Source: a virus. From it: a DNA stretch of 41,199 nt. The translations under genes were made by a program, and so were the position numbers. The notes under the pieces are model-generated. The model did not search any database and was not told the DNA's origin. It was given only the letters and a program-made list of their open reading frames with translations. Positions 12,571-18,052 of this stretch are shown in pieces (position 1 is the stretch's first letter; each line of letters starts with the position of its first letter). The stretch is taken from IMG/VR virus record IMGVR_UViG_3300036980_000356, positions 1-41,199 of that record. The stretch is one strand, 5' to 3'.

Positions 12571-12774
12571 TTATCGTAAGATTAAGGTTAGCGCAACACC
12601 GATGATGATACCAATGAAGATCCAGCTTCGTCTCTTCCGACCGATGGACTCTACCGACAGCCAGTCATTGTACATGAACCGGATCTTCGTGGGGTATGGG
12701 TTCGCATCATCTGAATCATACCACACCACCATCCTCTTGCCATTGAACTTATACGACTCTTGTACTTCCCCCAT
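12571..12774 (-). CDS. Tail-anchored small membrane protein
   Basis: A 67-residue protein with a soluble N-terminal part rich in Y, N and D (YDSDDANPYPTKIRF) and a C-terminal membrane segment WIFIGIIIGVALTLIL (about 51-66) preceded by GRKRR. The positive cluster before the segment places the N-terminal part in the cytoplasm. GGAG lies 7 nt before the ATG. A role at the inner membrane is likely; no family recognised. Confidence 0.7.
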   Translation of the reverse strand: MGEVQESYKFNGKRMVVWYDSDDANPYPTKIRFMYNDWLSVESIGRKRRSWIFIGIIIGVALTLILR

Positions 12775-12784
12775 GGAGTAACTC

Positions 12785-12985
12785 CTACTTGATGGTCTTC
12801 ATCAACTGATAGGTCTTCCGGGGGCCCGCAGCCACGAGCGTAGCAGCTTCAACGCGACCCGTCTCTATGCCGTCCTTGTCCTTCCAGACAATCTCATGGG
12901 GCTTGGTGATGTTGTAGTTGACTTCATCGCCGGGCTTGAAGCCGGCTACCTTCCTCAACGCTTTGAACTTCTGAGCCTTACCCAT
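12785..12985 (-). CDS. Small basic beta-rich protein, unknown
   Basis: A 66-residue protein with a basic start (GKAQKFKALRKVAGF), then KPGDEVNYNI and TGRVEAATLVAAG, suggesting a small beta barrel after a helix. AGGAGG lies about 7 nt before the ATG. No cysteines. Unknown function; an SH3-like or OB-like fold is possible but unproven. Confidence 0.65.
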   Translation of the reverse strand: MGKAQKFKALRKVAGFKPGDEVNYNITKPHEIVWKDKDGIETGRVEAATLVAAGPRKTYQLMKTIK

Positions 12986-13005
12986 ACTACCTTCCTCCTC
13001 GTTGG

Positions 13006-13083
13006 TTAGTGAACCATGAACCTAGAGAACCTATACTCCACCCGGTACCGCCTACCACGACGAACGATAATGAACCAACGCAA
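13006..13083 (-). CDS. 25-residue Arg-rich micropeptide, TTG start
   Basis: A very short frame directly behind AGGAGGTGATAG with a TTG 7 nt on. The product MRWFIIVRRGRRYRVEYRFS plus FMVH-type end is strongly basic and aromatic. The ribosome site is among the best in the window and the frame fills an otherwise empty 124-bp gap, which argues for translation. The same AGGAGGTGATAGCT sequence precedes the mini-frame at 13,736. Alternatives are a leader peptide or a stranded ribosome site. Confidence 0.45.
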   Translation of the reverse strand: MRWFIIVRRGRRYRVEYRFSRFMVH

Positions 13084-13109
13084 GCTATCACCTCCTAACT
13101 GTACTAGCT

Positions 13110-13463
13110 TTAATAGATGTGGATGTACCCCAACGCCAGGGCTTCCTCCATGATCTCCTTAGAGATGGGGAAAGCATTAGCGGCGGTCTCACCAAACTCC
13201 CTTACGTACATAGAGGGGAAGACCGCATAGAGGTCATCGATGGAGTTGATGGAACGGAGAAGCTCTTGGCCCTCAGGACTAGAGAGCACATACTTCTCCT
13301 TGCACAGTTGTCCATGATCCATGTAGTAGTGAGGTTGGAAGTCCCAGTTGTTCTGCTCGAACTCGAACAAGACACCCAGGAAGATGTGCATCGCATCTCC
13401 AACACACTCGTGGGAGTAACGCATAAACCCATCTTCCGCCAACGTGAACATGTCAGTCTCCAT
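13110..13463 (-). CDS. 117-residue acidic protein, unknown
   Basis: An acidic protein with aromatic-rich helices: MFTLAEDGFMRYSHECVGD, IFLGVLFEFEQNNWDFQP, PEGQELLRSINSIDDLYAVF and SKEIMEEALALGYIHIY. The ribosome site is weak (GGTGGGTGG about 10 nt upstream). A second ATG at residue 5 exists. It has the feel of a host-inhibitor-type acidic phage protein, but no family is recognised. Confidence 0.65.
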   Translation of the reverse strand: METDMFTLAEDGFMRYSHECVGDAMHIFLGVLFEFEQNNWDFQPHYYMDHGQLCKEKYVLSSPEGQELLRSINSIDDLYAVFPSMYVREFGETAANAFPISKEIMEEALALGYIHIY

Positions 13464-13496
13464 GAAGGTTTAACCACCCACCTACAAGGCTTGGGG

Positions 13497-13691
13497 TTAC
13501 TTAGAGTTAAGATGGACCTCGAAGATCATCTCACGTAGCTCTGCAACATCCTTCTCAAGCTTGCTGAAGAGCTGTGCGGCTGCGAAGTTGTAGCCGCGTG
13601 GAAAGAAGTCAAAGGACTCTAAGTAAAGAGTGAACAGCTCGGACTCGACGACACGGTGAAGGTCCATTACATCGTTTAAGGTAGTTGACAT
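13497..13691 (-). CDS. Small acidic helical protein
   Basis: A 64-residue protein, probably helical throughout (DVMDLHRVVESELFTLYLES and FSKLEKDVAELREMIFEVHL), the second half with coiled-coil-like spacing. AAGGAG lies 5 nt before the ATG. No family recognised. Confidence 0.7.
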   Translation of the reverse strand: MSTTLNDVMDLHRVVESELFTLYLESFDFFPRGYNFAAAQLFSKLEKDVAELREMIFEVHLNSK

Positions 13692-13721
13692 TCAGACTCC
13701 TTGGCTTTGATAGGTATTTAC

Positions 13722-13736
13722 TCAAGGCCAAGTCAT
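13722..13736 (-). other. Strong ribosome site with a four-residue frame (MTWP)
   Basis: AAGGAGGTGATAGCT is followed by ATG ACT TGG CCT TGA. No longer frame uses this ribosome site. It could be a leader peptide, a relic of a lost gene, or a pausing element ahead of the gene at 13,691. Confidence 0.35.
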
Positions 13737-13751
13737 AGCTATCACCTCCTT

Positions 13752-13892
13752 CTAGTCCTTGAAGTCCCGGGGTTTGAACTCATATCCCGAGACATAAGAG
13801 TTAAACCGAACCACGACCCGAGCCATTGCAAAGCGTTTCATGCTCCGGTCAACCGACAGATCCCGCAACCACGACAGCAACATTCTGATCAT
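13752..13892 (-). CDS. 46-residue basic protein
   Basis: A short gene with AGGAGG about 8 nt before the ATG at 13892, the ATG lying 1 nt past the upstream stop. The product starts with a hydrophobic-basic helix (MIRMLLSWLRDLSVDRSMKR) and ends in YEFKPRDFKD. It may be peripheral membrane or nucleic-acid binding. No family recognised. Confidence 0.6.
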   Translation of the reverse strand: MIRMLLSWLRDLSVDRSMKRFAMARVVVRFNSYVSGYEFKPRDFKD

Positions 13893-13893
13893 C

Positions 13894-14118
13894 TTACTCC
13901 CCTCCTTCCCACTTAACGGGCTTGTCTTGACTGTCCCTAAGAGTCTTTAAGACCAACTTAGCCTTGTCACGATGCAGGGTTACCATCCCGTTACTGGGAT
14001 ACAACCACACGTTCACACTGTCACAAGCTAAGGAAACTAAGCACCGTCCCCGGTAAACCAACCCCATCGGGAACATGATAGCACCAACAATCTCCGCGAT
14101 ATACCAGTTAGGTTCCAC
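13894..14118 (-). CDS. Small protein, GTG start
   Basis: A 74-residue protein, beta-rich by composition (GLVYRGRCLVSLACDSVNVWLY). I chose the GTG at 14118, with GGAGG 5 nt upstream; the frame also opens four codons earlier at 14130, which would bury that ribosome site. A hydrophobic stretch IAEIVGAIMFPMGLVY near the N-terminus could be membrane-associated. Its end carries the ribosome site of the next gene. Confidence 0.65.
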   Translation of the reverse strand: MEPNWYIAEIVGAIMFPMGLVYRGRCLVSLACDSVNVWLYPSNGMVTLHRDKAKLVLKTLRDSQDKPVKWEGGE

Positions 14119-14120
14119 AG

Positions 14121-14216
14121 CTACCTCCACTTGTTATTGTGTCGAGTCATCAAGATACCCCAAGCAACGAGGATTTGAATCCTCATATCCCAGAGCATAT
14201 ACCGTAATGGGAACAT
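14121..14216 (-). CDS. 31-residue hydrophobic micropeptide
   Basis: GGAGG stands 5 nt before the ATG at 14216 and the TAG is 2 nt before the next start. The product is MFPLRYMLWDMRIQILVAWG and then ILMTRHNNKWR, a hydrophobic helix with a basic tail that could insert in the membrane. Perfect fit between neighbours supports translation, despite the length. Confidence 0.55.
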   Translation of the reverse strand: MFPLRYMLWDMRIQILVAWGILMTRHNNKWR

Positions 14217-14226
14217 GTATACCTCC

Positions 14227-14565
14227 TTACTCACCGATCATTTCGGCTTTATAGGCTGCGTTGTTATCACAGAACCGGAGCAGTGAACTGACGTCACCGC
14301 CGAACTCCCGCCACACACTCTCGCACAAATGACCCGTTCTAACGATGTGAGAATGGCCTTGACTCGCCCACTCTCCCTCGATTAACCGGTCATAGGACAT
14401 GACGTATCCGGGGTTAGCCTGGGTGATCTTAGCCCGTTTAAAGGCTTGACCTGTGGGGGTTTGATACTCTAACACTACCGTTATACCGCTAACTGCATCG
14501 CGGATAACACCGATTAACACGTTGTCCAACACCAGTTCCACGAACAGATTCACTAGGTTTAACAT
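14227..14565 (-). CDS. 112-residue protein, unknown
   Basis: The N-terminus MLNLVNLFVELVLDNVLIGV is a hydrophobic helix, followed by beta-rich sequence (GITVVLEYQTPTGQAFKRAKI) and a GHSHIVRTGHLCESVW segment. GGAGG lies 8 nt before the ATG at 14565; the frame continues to 14658 inside the neighbour without a ribosome site. No family recognised. Confidence 0.7.
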   Translation of the reverse strand: MLNLVNLFVELVLDNVLIGVIRDAVSGITVVLEYQTPTGQAFKRAKITQANPGYVMSYDRLIEGEWASQGHSHIVRTGHLCESVWREFGGDVSSLLRFCDNNAAYKAEMIGE

Positions 14566-14599
14566 TGTATTACCCTCCAATATGTTAGTTGTTATCAGG

Positions 14600-14809
14600 T
14601 TAGAACTGCCAATCATCCGCATCTTCCACCCCGGGGATCTCAGGAATACCCATGCCACCTTCCATCGATTCCACCATCAGATCCACCGTACACCCAGCCC
14701 CATTACACCCAATGACCACACAGAAACACATGTTCCTCACCGGGGTACCCTTAGCCATATCAGCCTCTTTCTCCGTCATATCCCTCAGATACAGGTCACA
14801 GAAAGACAT
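14600..14809 (-). CDS. First gene of the left arm, 69-residue acidic protein
   Basis: A 69-residue protein. A helical acidic first part (CDLYLRDMTEKEADMAKG) leads to CFCVVIGCNGAGC (28-40), with four cysteines, and an acidic tail. GGAGG lies 8 nt before the ATG. As the first gene after the regulatory gap, it heads the leftward operon. No family recognised. Confidence 0.7.
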   Translation of the reverse strand: MSFCDLYLRDMTEKEADMAKGTPVRNMCFCVVIGCNGAGCTVDLMVESMEGGMGIPEIPGVEDADDWQF

Positions 14810-15000
14810 GATTTAACCCTCCTATCTAACGTTATAAGCTATATTAAACACTGTAATACCACCTATATAACACTCTCAAAAGTACTATATATTCAAGTAT
14901 TACGATCTTATATCTACTCTTTTTATACATAAGGTCAGTGGGAGCAGAACCTAGTCTATCCGGGGTCTTCTCAGGATTAGAAAGGACTTGTCAGTAACAT
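14810..15000. promoter_or_regulatory. AT-rich divergent regulatory gap
   Basis: No gene. The first 130 bp are very AT-rich on the side of the leftward operon and hold several TATA-like stretches (near 14,875-14,900 and 14,910-14,930), so leftward promoters are expected here, though I cannot assign hexamers. The remainder leads into the hairpin repeats. Confidence 0.4.
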
Positions 15001-15164
15001 GAGCCCGTCAATGATTCTACGCAGTGGAGTCATTGACTGGGTGACTGAAAGGAGCCCGTCAATGATTCTACGCAGTGGAGTCATTGACTGGGTGACTGAA
15101 AGGAGCCCGTCAATGATTCTACGCAGTGGAGTCATTGACTGGGTGACTGAAAGGAGCCCGTCAA
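15001..15164 (+). repeat. Three 51-bp hairpin repeats plus partial fourth
   Basis: Three identical units start at 15,001, 15,052 and 15,103, and an 11-bp remnant at 15,154 leads into another hairpin (CTCGTCC, ATA, GGACGAG at 15,168-15,184). Each unit folds as CCC plus GTCAATGATTCTAC, GCA loop, GTGGAGTCATTGAC, T, GGG: a near-perfect 17-bp stem with two G-T pairs. The linker is TGACTGAAAGGAG. Exact identity suggests recent amplification or selection on the structure. Confidence 0.85.
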
Positions 15165-15178
15165 CTTCTCGTCCATAG
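15011..15178 (+). CDS. Possible repeat-peptide frame (17 residues x3)
   Basis: The 51-bp unit is 17 codons, so the repeats stay in frame: MILRSGVIDWVTERSPS three times, then TSRP and TAG. The second and third ATG have AAAGGAG 7 nt upstream, within the linker; the first has none. It is a possible small gene with internal starts, but the hairpin alone explains the conservation and would bury each ATG in a stem. Confidence 0.25.
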   Translation: MILRSGVIDWVTERSPSMILRSGVIDWVTERSPSMILRSGVIDWVTERSPSTSRP

Positions 15179-15277
15179 GACGAGATGAGTAGCGGCCTAG
15201 GATGAAAAAGGATTAGCTCGTAGAATGAGTTAGATGAGTTGCTACAGCTGAATAAAGGATCCAGGGATGAATACTAA

Positions 15278-15388
15278 GACTCTATCCATTTATGGATCAG
15301 TCTGAAAGACTCTATCCATTTATGGATCAGTCTGAAAGACTCTATCCATTTATGGATCAGTCTGAAAGACTCTATCCATTTATGGATC
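15278..15388 (+). repeat. Four 30-bp hairpin repeats
   Basis: Units start at 15,278, 15,308, 15,338 and 15,368 (the last ends early). Each forms GACT, CT/C internal loop, ATCCA, TTTA, TGGAT, AGTC, with linker TGAAA. They sit directly before the first gene of the plus-strand operon, so they would be in its 5' leader if transcription starts upstream. The linker sequence CTGAAAG is shared with the 51-bp repeats. The stretch between the two arrays (15,185-15,277) has no gene. Confidence 0.85.
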
Positions 15389-15424
15389 GAAGCTGACAAC
15401 TTTATGGTAGTAAGGGAGGTGGCG

Positions 15425-15679
15425 ATGAGTGAGAAACTTTTATCGGGAACACAAGACGTTGACGCTATGTTCTACAGTCGTCCTCTTAACCTTCCTGGGA
15501 GTGCCTTTGGAGCTCTCAGTATCTTCTTTGATCCTAGTGAACTGGATGTCAAGCAAATCGAAGAGTTAGGTAGACACCTAACTGATTGTATGGAAGCTTT
15601 CTTTCGTTCTAGAGAGATGGATACTTGTTCTACTTCTATTACTCCTAATACGGGTAATGGGGAAAGAATCTTAAACTAG
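15425..15679 (+). CDS. 84-residue protein heading the plus-strand operon
   Basis: The ATG at 15425 has GGGAGG 5 nt upstream. The product begins MSEKLLSGTQDVDAMF, has an amphipathic helix (DVKQIEELGRHLTDCMEAFF) and a Ser/Thr-rich tail. The frame stays open back through the 30-bp repeats to 15,278 but without a usable start before 15404. No family recognised. Confidence 0.7.
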   Translation: MSEKLLSGTQDVDAMFYSRPLNLPGSAFGALSIFFDPSELDVKQIEELGRHLTDCMEAFFRSREMDTCSTSITPNTGNGERILN

Positions 15680-15716
15680 GGGGCTTGGGGTGGGTAGAAA
15701 AAAAATAGGAGGAGTT

Positions 15717-15965
15717 ATGGGAAAAGTGATACACATCGATAGAGACTTGCAAGAGATGTTTGAGAAGCTGGAAGCGTTGAAGGGATACGATATCCATTCG
15801 CTTTGTGTGGTAGCGACACACGGGAAAGGGATGGAAGAGTTTTTCTTTGTTGGTGCTCCTGCGATGATCTATCAAGCGTTGGCATTGGCCCAGGGACATA
15901 TTCTACAGAACTACTCACTGATGGATGGTTGTGAGTGTGAATGTGAGTGTGGAGAAGAGGACTAA
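15717..15965 (+). CDS. 82-residue protein with CECECECG tail
   Basis: GGAGG lies 4-5 nt before the ATG at 15717. The body is helical (IDRDLQEMFEKLEALKGYDI, then GAPAMIYQALALAQGHILQN). The C-terminus is an unusual alternating GCECECECGEED, which could chelate metal. The stop abuts the next ATG. No family recognised. Confidence 0.7.
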   Translation: MGKVIHIDRDLQEMFEKLEALKGYDIHSLCVVATHGKGMEEFFFVGAPAMIYQALALAQGHILQNYSLMDGCECECECGEED

Positions 15966-16151
15966 ATGAAATTCGTGACTGGATGGATCAAAGAGTTTAT
16001 ATGTAAGAATGATCCTACACACATTGGTGCCTTTCTTGCGGACGTGTTTGAACTAGCAGCTTTGGCGGTGATGCTTGGAATGGTTGTGAGGCTTTATATC
16101 AAAATAAGAACTTTGCATAAGAAAATGAAGGAGTACCACCCCGATGCTTAA
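15966..16151 (+). CDS. Single-pass membrane protein 1 of 5
   Basis: A 61-residue protein with one membrane segment (about 26-45, FELAALAVMLGMVVRLYIKI) and a short basic C-terminal helix (RTLHKKMKEY). It follows the previous stop directly, with AGAGGAC as ribosome site, and overlaps the next gene by 8 nt. It is first in a run of five similar proteins. The basic tail predicts a cytoplasmic C-terminus. A holin-like or membrane-remodelling role is possible. Confidence 0.75.
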   Translation: MKFVTGWIKEFICKNDPTHIGAFLADVFELAALAVMLGMVVRLYIKIRTLHKKMKEYHPDA

Positions 16152-16464
16152 TTGGTTAGTTAATAACAATCACGAAATACCAATCCCCCTTATTCCTCCA
16201 GAGCACGTGAACTGGTCTGAGTTTCTCGTATGGGTTGTTACACAGATGGATCAGTACCGGGACATTCGTTTGATCTGGACAGTGGTGGAAGCATTCTTGA
16301 TGTTGATTATTGGTGTCCTTATCATTTACTTTATCTATAAAGTGAAAGCAGTGGAGGGGTGTTTGAAGGAAAGATATAAAGCGTTGGATGAAAAAGTTAA
16401 ACTGATTGCGGAGTTGCATAAGAAAGCAGACCAGTTGGAAGGGAAGAATGGAGTGGGAGATTAG
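16144..16464 (+). CDS. Single-pass membrane protein 2 of 5
   Basis: A 106-residue protein with a longer outer N-terminal part (HEIPIPLIPPEHVNWSEF), one segment at about 45-65 (WTVVEAFLMLIIGVLIIYFI) and a long charged C-terminal helix (KERYKALDEKVKLIAELHKK). The topology is as for its neighbours, but it is the longest. GGAG lies about 10 nt before the ATG. Related in plan rather than in exact sequence. Confidence 0.75.
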   Translation: MLNWLVNNNHEIPIPLIPPEHVNWSEFLVWVVTQMDQYRDIRLIWTVVEAFLMLIIGVLIIYFIYKVKAVEGCLKERYKALDEKVKLIAELHKKADQLEGKNGVGD

Positions 16465-16466
16465 AA

Positions 16467-16691
16467 ATGTTTGAAGTGGTTATAAATCATTTGATGTCCC
16501 ACCAAGAAATAAAAGTATGGATGCTTGTACCCTTTGTGTTCCTTAGTTTTGCAAAGCTGGGAATAATCTTTTGGTTGGTGGTAAGAATTATAAAGTTCCA
16601 AGATCGTATTGACCGTCTAGATGAAACCCGTAGGACGTTTGCAGAAGAGGCCGTGAAACAAATCCTTGATAAATTGGATATCCCAAAGTAG
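16467..16691 (+). CDS. Single-pass membrane protein 3 of 5
   Basis: A 74-residue protein. A membrane segment (about 17-42, MLVPFVFLSFAKLGIIFWLV) is followed by KFQDRIDRLDETRRTFAEEA and VKQILDKLD. The KFQD[R/K][I/V]D phrase right after the membrane is shared with protein 4 and the end resembles protein 5 (ILNKLDD), showing real paralogy. The ribosome site GGGAG lies 9 nt upstream. Confidence 0.8.
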   Translation: MFEVVINHLMSHQEIKVWMLVPFVFLSFAKLGIIFWLVVRIIKFQDRIDRLDETRRTFAEEAVKQILDKLDIPK

Positions 16692-16710
16692 TTTAACCTG
16701 TGGAGGAGTG

Positions 16711-16911
16711 ATGGAGTTCTCTCTTACCTATCCCTGTATCAATACAATGCTGTTATGTACCATCTTACTTTTAATCATTGCGGGTGGATATAAAGTAATT
16801 TGCGTTGTCAAGAAGTTTCAAGATAAGGTAGACTTTATAGACGCGAAGATAACTAAAGCGCAATCAGAGTTTGCTGGAAGACTGATCGACCGTATCGCCC
16901 CCAAGGAGTAA
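16711..16911 (+). CDS. Single-pass membrane protein 4 of 5
   Basis: A 66-residue protein. GGAGGAGTG precedes the ATG at 16711; the frame opens earlier at 16666 inside the neighbour without a ribosome site. The segment NTMLLCTILLLIIAGGYKVI (about 11-30) is followed by KKFQDKVDFIDAKITKAQ and AGRLIDRI, parallel to protein 3. Cytoplasmic C-terminus predicted. Confidence 0.8.
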   Translation: MEFSLTYPCINTMLLCTILLLIIAGGYKVICVVKKFQDKVDFIDAKITKAQSEFAGRLIDRIAPKE

Positions 16912-16914
16912 TAG

Positions 16915-17151
16915 ATGGACTTATATCAATTGGCAGGACAGATGGAAGCACACTGGCATACCTATCTTCACGTCGTGCCTGGAATCAACCTTGTAGCACT
17001 AGTCGTAGTAATCGTGGGGTTGGTTTGGGTGGGAAAACAAACATTGAAGAATAGGTTTAAGATAATGGAGTTGGAGTTGGAGACAAGGAATAGGACTGAA
17101 GAAGGACTACGGCGAATCTTAAACAAACTAGACGACTTCAAAAAGGATTAA
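16915..17151 (+). CDS. Single-pass membrane protein 5 of 5
   Basis: A 78-residue protein with segment VPGINLVALVVVIVGLVWVG (about 21-40) and a C-terminal helix NRFKIMELELETRNRTEEGL, RRILNKLDDF. AAGGAG lies 6 nt before the ATG. The end matches protein 3 (QILDKLD). The stop nearly abuts the exonuclease gene. The tandem set may form a hetero-oligomer. Confidence 0.8.
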   Translation: MDLYQLAGQMEAHWHTYLHVVPGINLVALVVVIVGLVWVGKQTLKNRFKIMELELETRNRTEEGLRRILNKLDDFKKD

Positions 17152-17152
17152 T

Positions 17153-18019
17153 ATGAAACACCGTTGGTTGTTTGTAGATGGCGACTTCATGATCGCCTAT
17201 CTTTTTTTCCGGGGACCTGAAGTGCAACAAAACTTTTGGTTAGAGATCGCAAGCCTTGCTGAGAAGTTCAAAGCGGATAGAGTCGCGATAGCTTGGGATG
17301 ACAGAAGAGGGAAGCGTAGAGCTTTATACCCCGAATACAAAAAGGGAAGAGTAGACTTACTGGAGTGGCAAGCGAAGAAGCCGATCATTAAAGGAGAGAT
17401 CATGGAGTGCGCCTCACACTTCCCTTGCGTCATGGATAAGATGCCGGAGCTTGAAGCGGACGACCTGATCTGGATCTGGACAAGGAAGAGAGTGGGGGTT
17501 ATTATATCTGGTGATTATGATCTGTGGCAGTGTCTCCGTGATGGTGTTGAAATCTGGATGCCGAGACAAAAGCGACTGGCAGGACCTCATGACGTTTATT
17601 ACGAGTATGGTGGGGATGCTCTCGCAATGGTTGTTCAACGGTGTATGATTGGAGACCGTAGTGATAACATTCCAGGGGTGAATGGCATCGGGGAAAAGAA
17701 AGCATTGGAGCTTTGGGCAAAGCATGGTCCTAAGATTGTTGATATGATAGTTAAAGGTGAAGTCTGGGATCCAGTAGCTGGGGACAAGTGGTTGAAGGTT
17801 GTGCACGACCACCAAGAAGAGTTGAGAAAGAACTTTAAGTTGATGAAGTTATCTGAACTAATAAGTGATGCTGAACTCATTCTTGGAGAGACGATGCTTG
17901 AGAAGGAAGTCAAATTTGATATAGAGTCTGCAAGAAAATATTGTGCGTGGAAGGGATGGCACCTGATCTTCCAGAAGTGGCAACCGTTGAAAGAAATCTT
18001 TCAACACTTAAGTCGATAA
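17153..18019 (+). CDS. 5'-3' exonuclease, FEN/PolA-N type
   Basis: A 288-residue structure-specific nuclease of the T4 RNase H/T5 exonuclease class. It removes RNA primers or 5' flaps during replication. Landmarks are VDGD (8-11), RRALYPEYKKGR (55-66), the metal-binding EADD (101-104) and GDYD (120-123), and GDRSDNIPGVNGIGEKKA (167-184), the helix-three-turn-helix DNA clamp. All expected acidic residues are present and the length is typical for phage enzymes. AAAGGAT precedes the ATG. It shares an operon with the reductase, consistent with a DNA replication role. Confidence 0.93.
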   Translation: MKHRWLFVDGDFMIAYLFFRGPEVQQNFWLEIASLAEKFKADRVAIAWDDRRGKRRALYPEYKKGRVDLLEWQAKKPIIKGEIMECASHFPCVMDKMPELEADDLIWIWTRKRVGVIISGDYDLWQCLRDGVEIWMPRQKRLAGPHDVYYEYGGDALAMVVQRCMIGDRSDNIPGVNGIGEKKALELWAKHGPKIVDMIVKGEVWDPVAGDKWLKVVHDHQEELRKNFKLMKLSELISDAELILGETMLEKEVKFDIESARKYCAWKGWHLIFQKWQPLKEIFQHLSR

Positions 18020-18052
18020 CCCCTAACTAAATATCTCAAGGAGTACCCCCGG

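Noticed and set aside
14169-14184. tRNA T-arm (GAGGATTTGAATCCTC)
   Set aside because: It is a palindrome with the wrong loop length; no acceptor, D or anticodon stem fits around it, and it lies inside the 31-residue frame.
15154-15290. Hammerhead or other self-cleaving ribozyme
   Set aside because: Hairpins and GAAA-like linkers are present, but the CUGAUGA core is absent and no known ribozyme layout fits.
15001-15388. CRISPR array
   Set aside because: The 51- and 30-bp units are directly joined repeats without variable spacers, and there are no cas genes.
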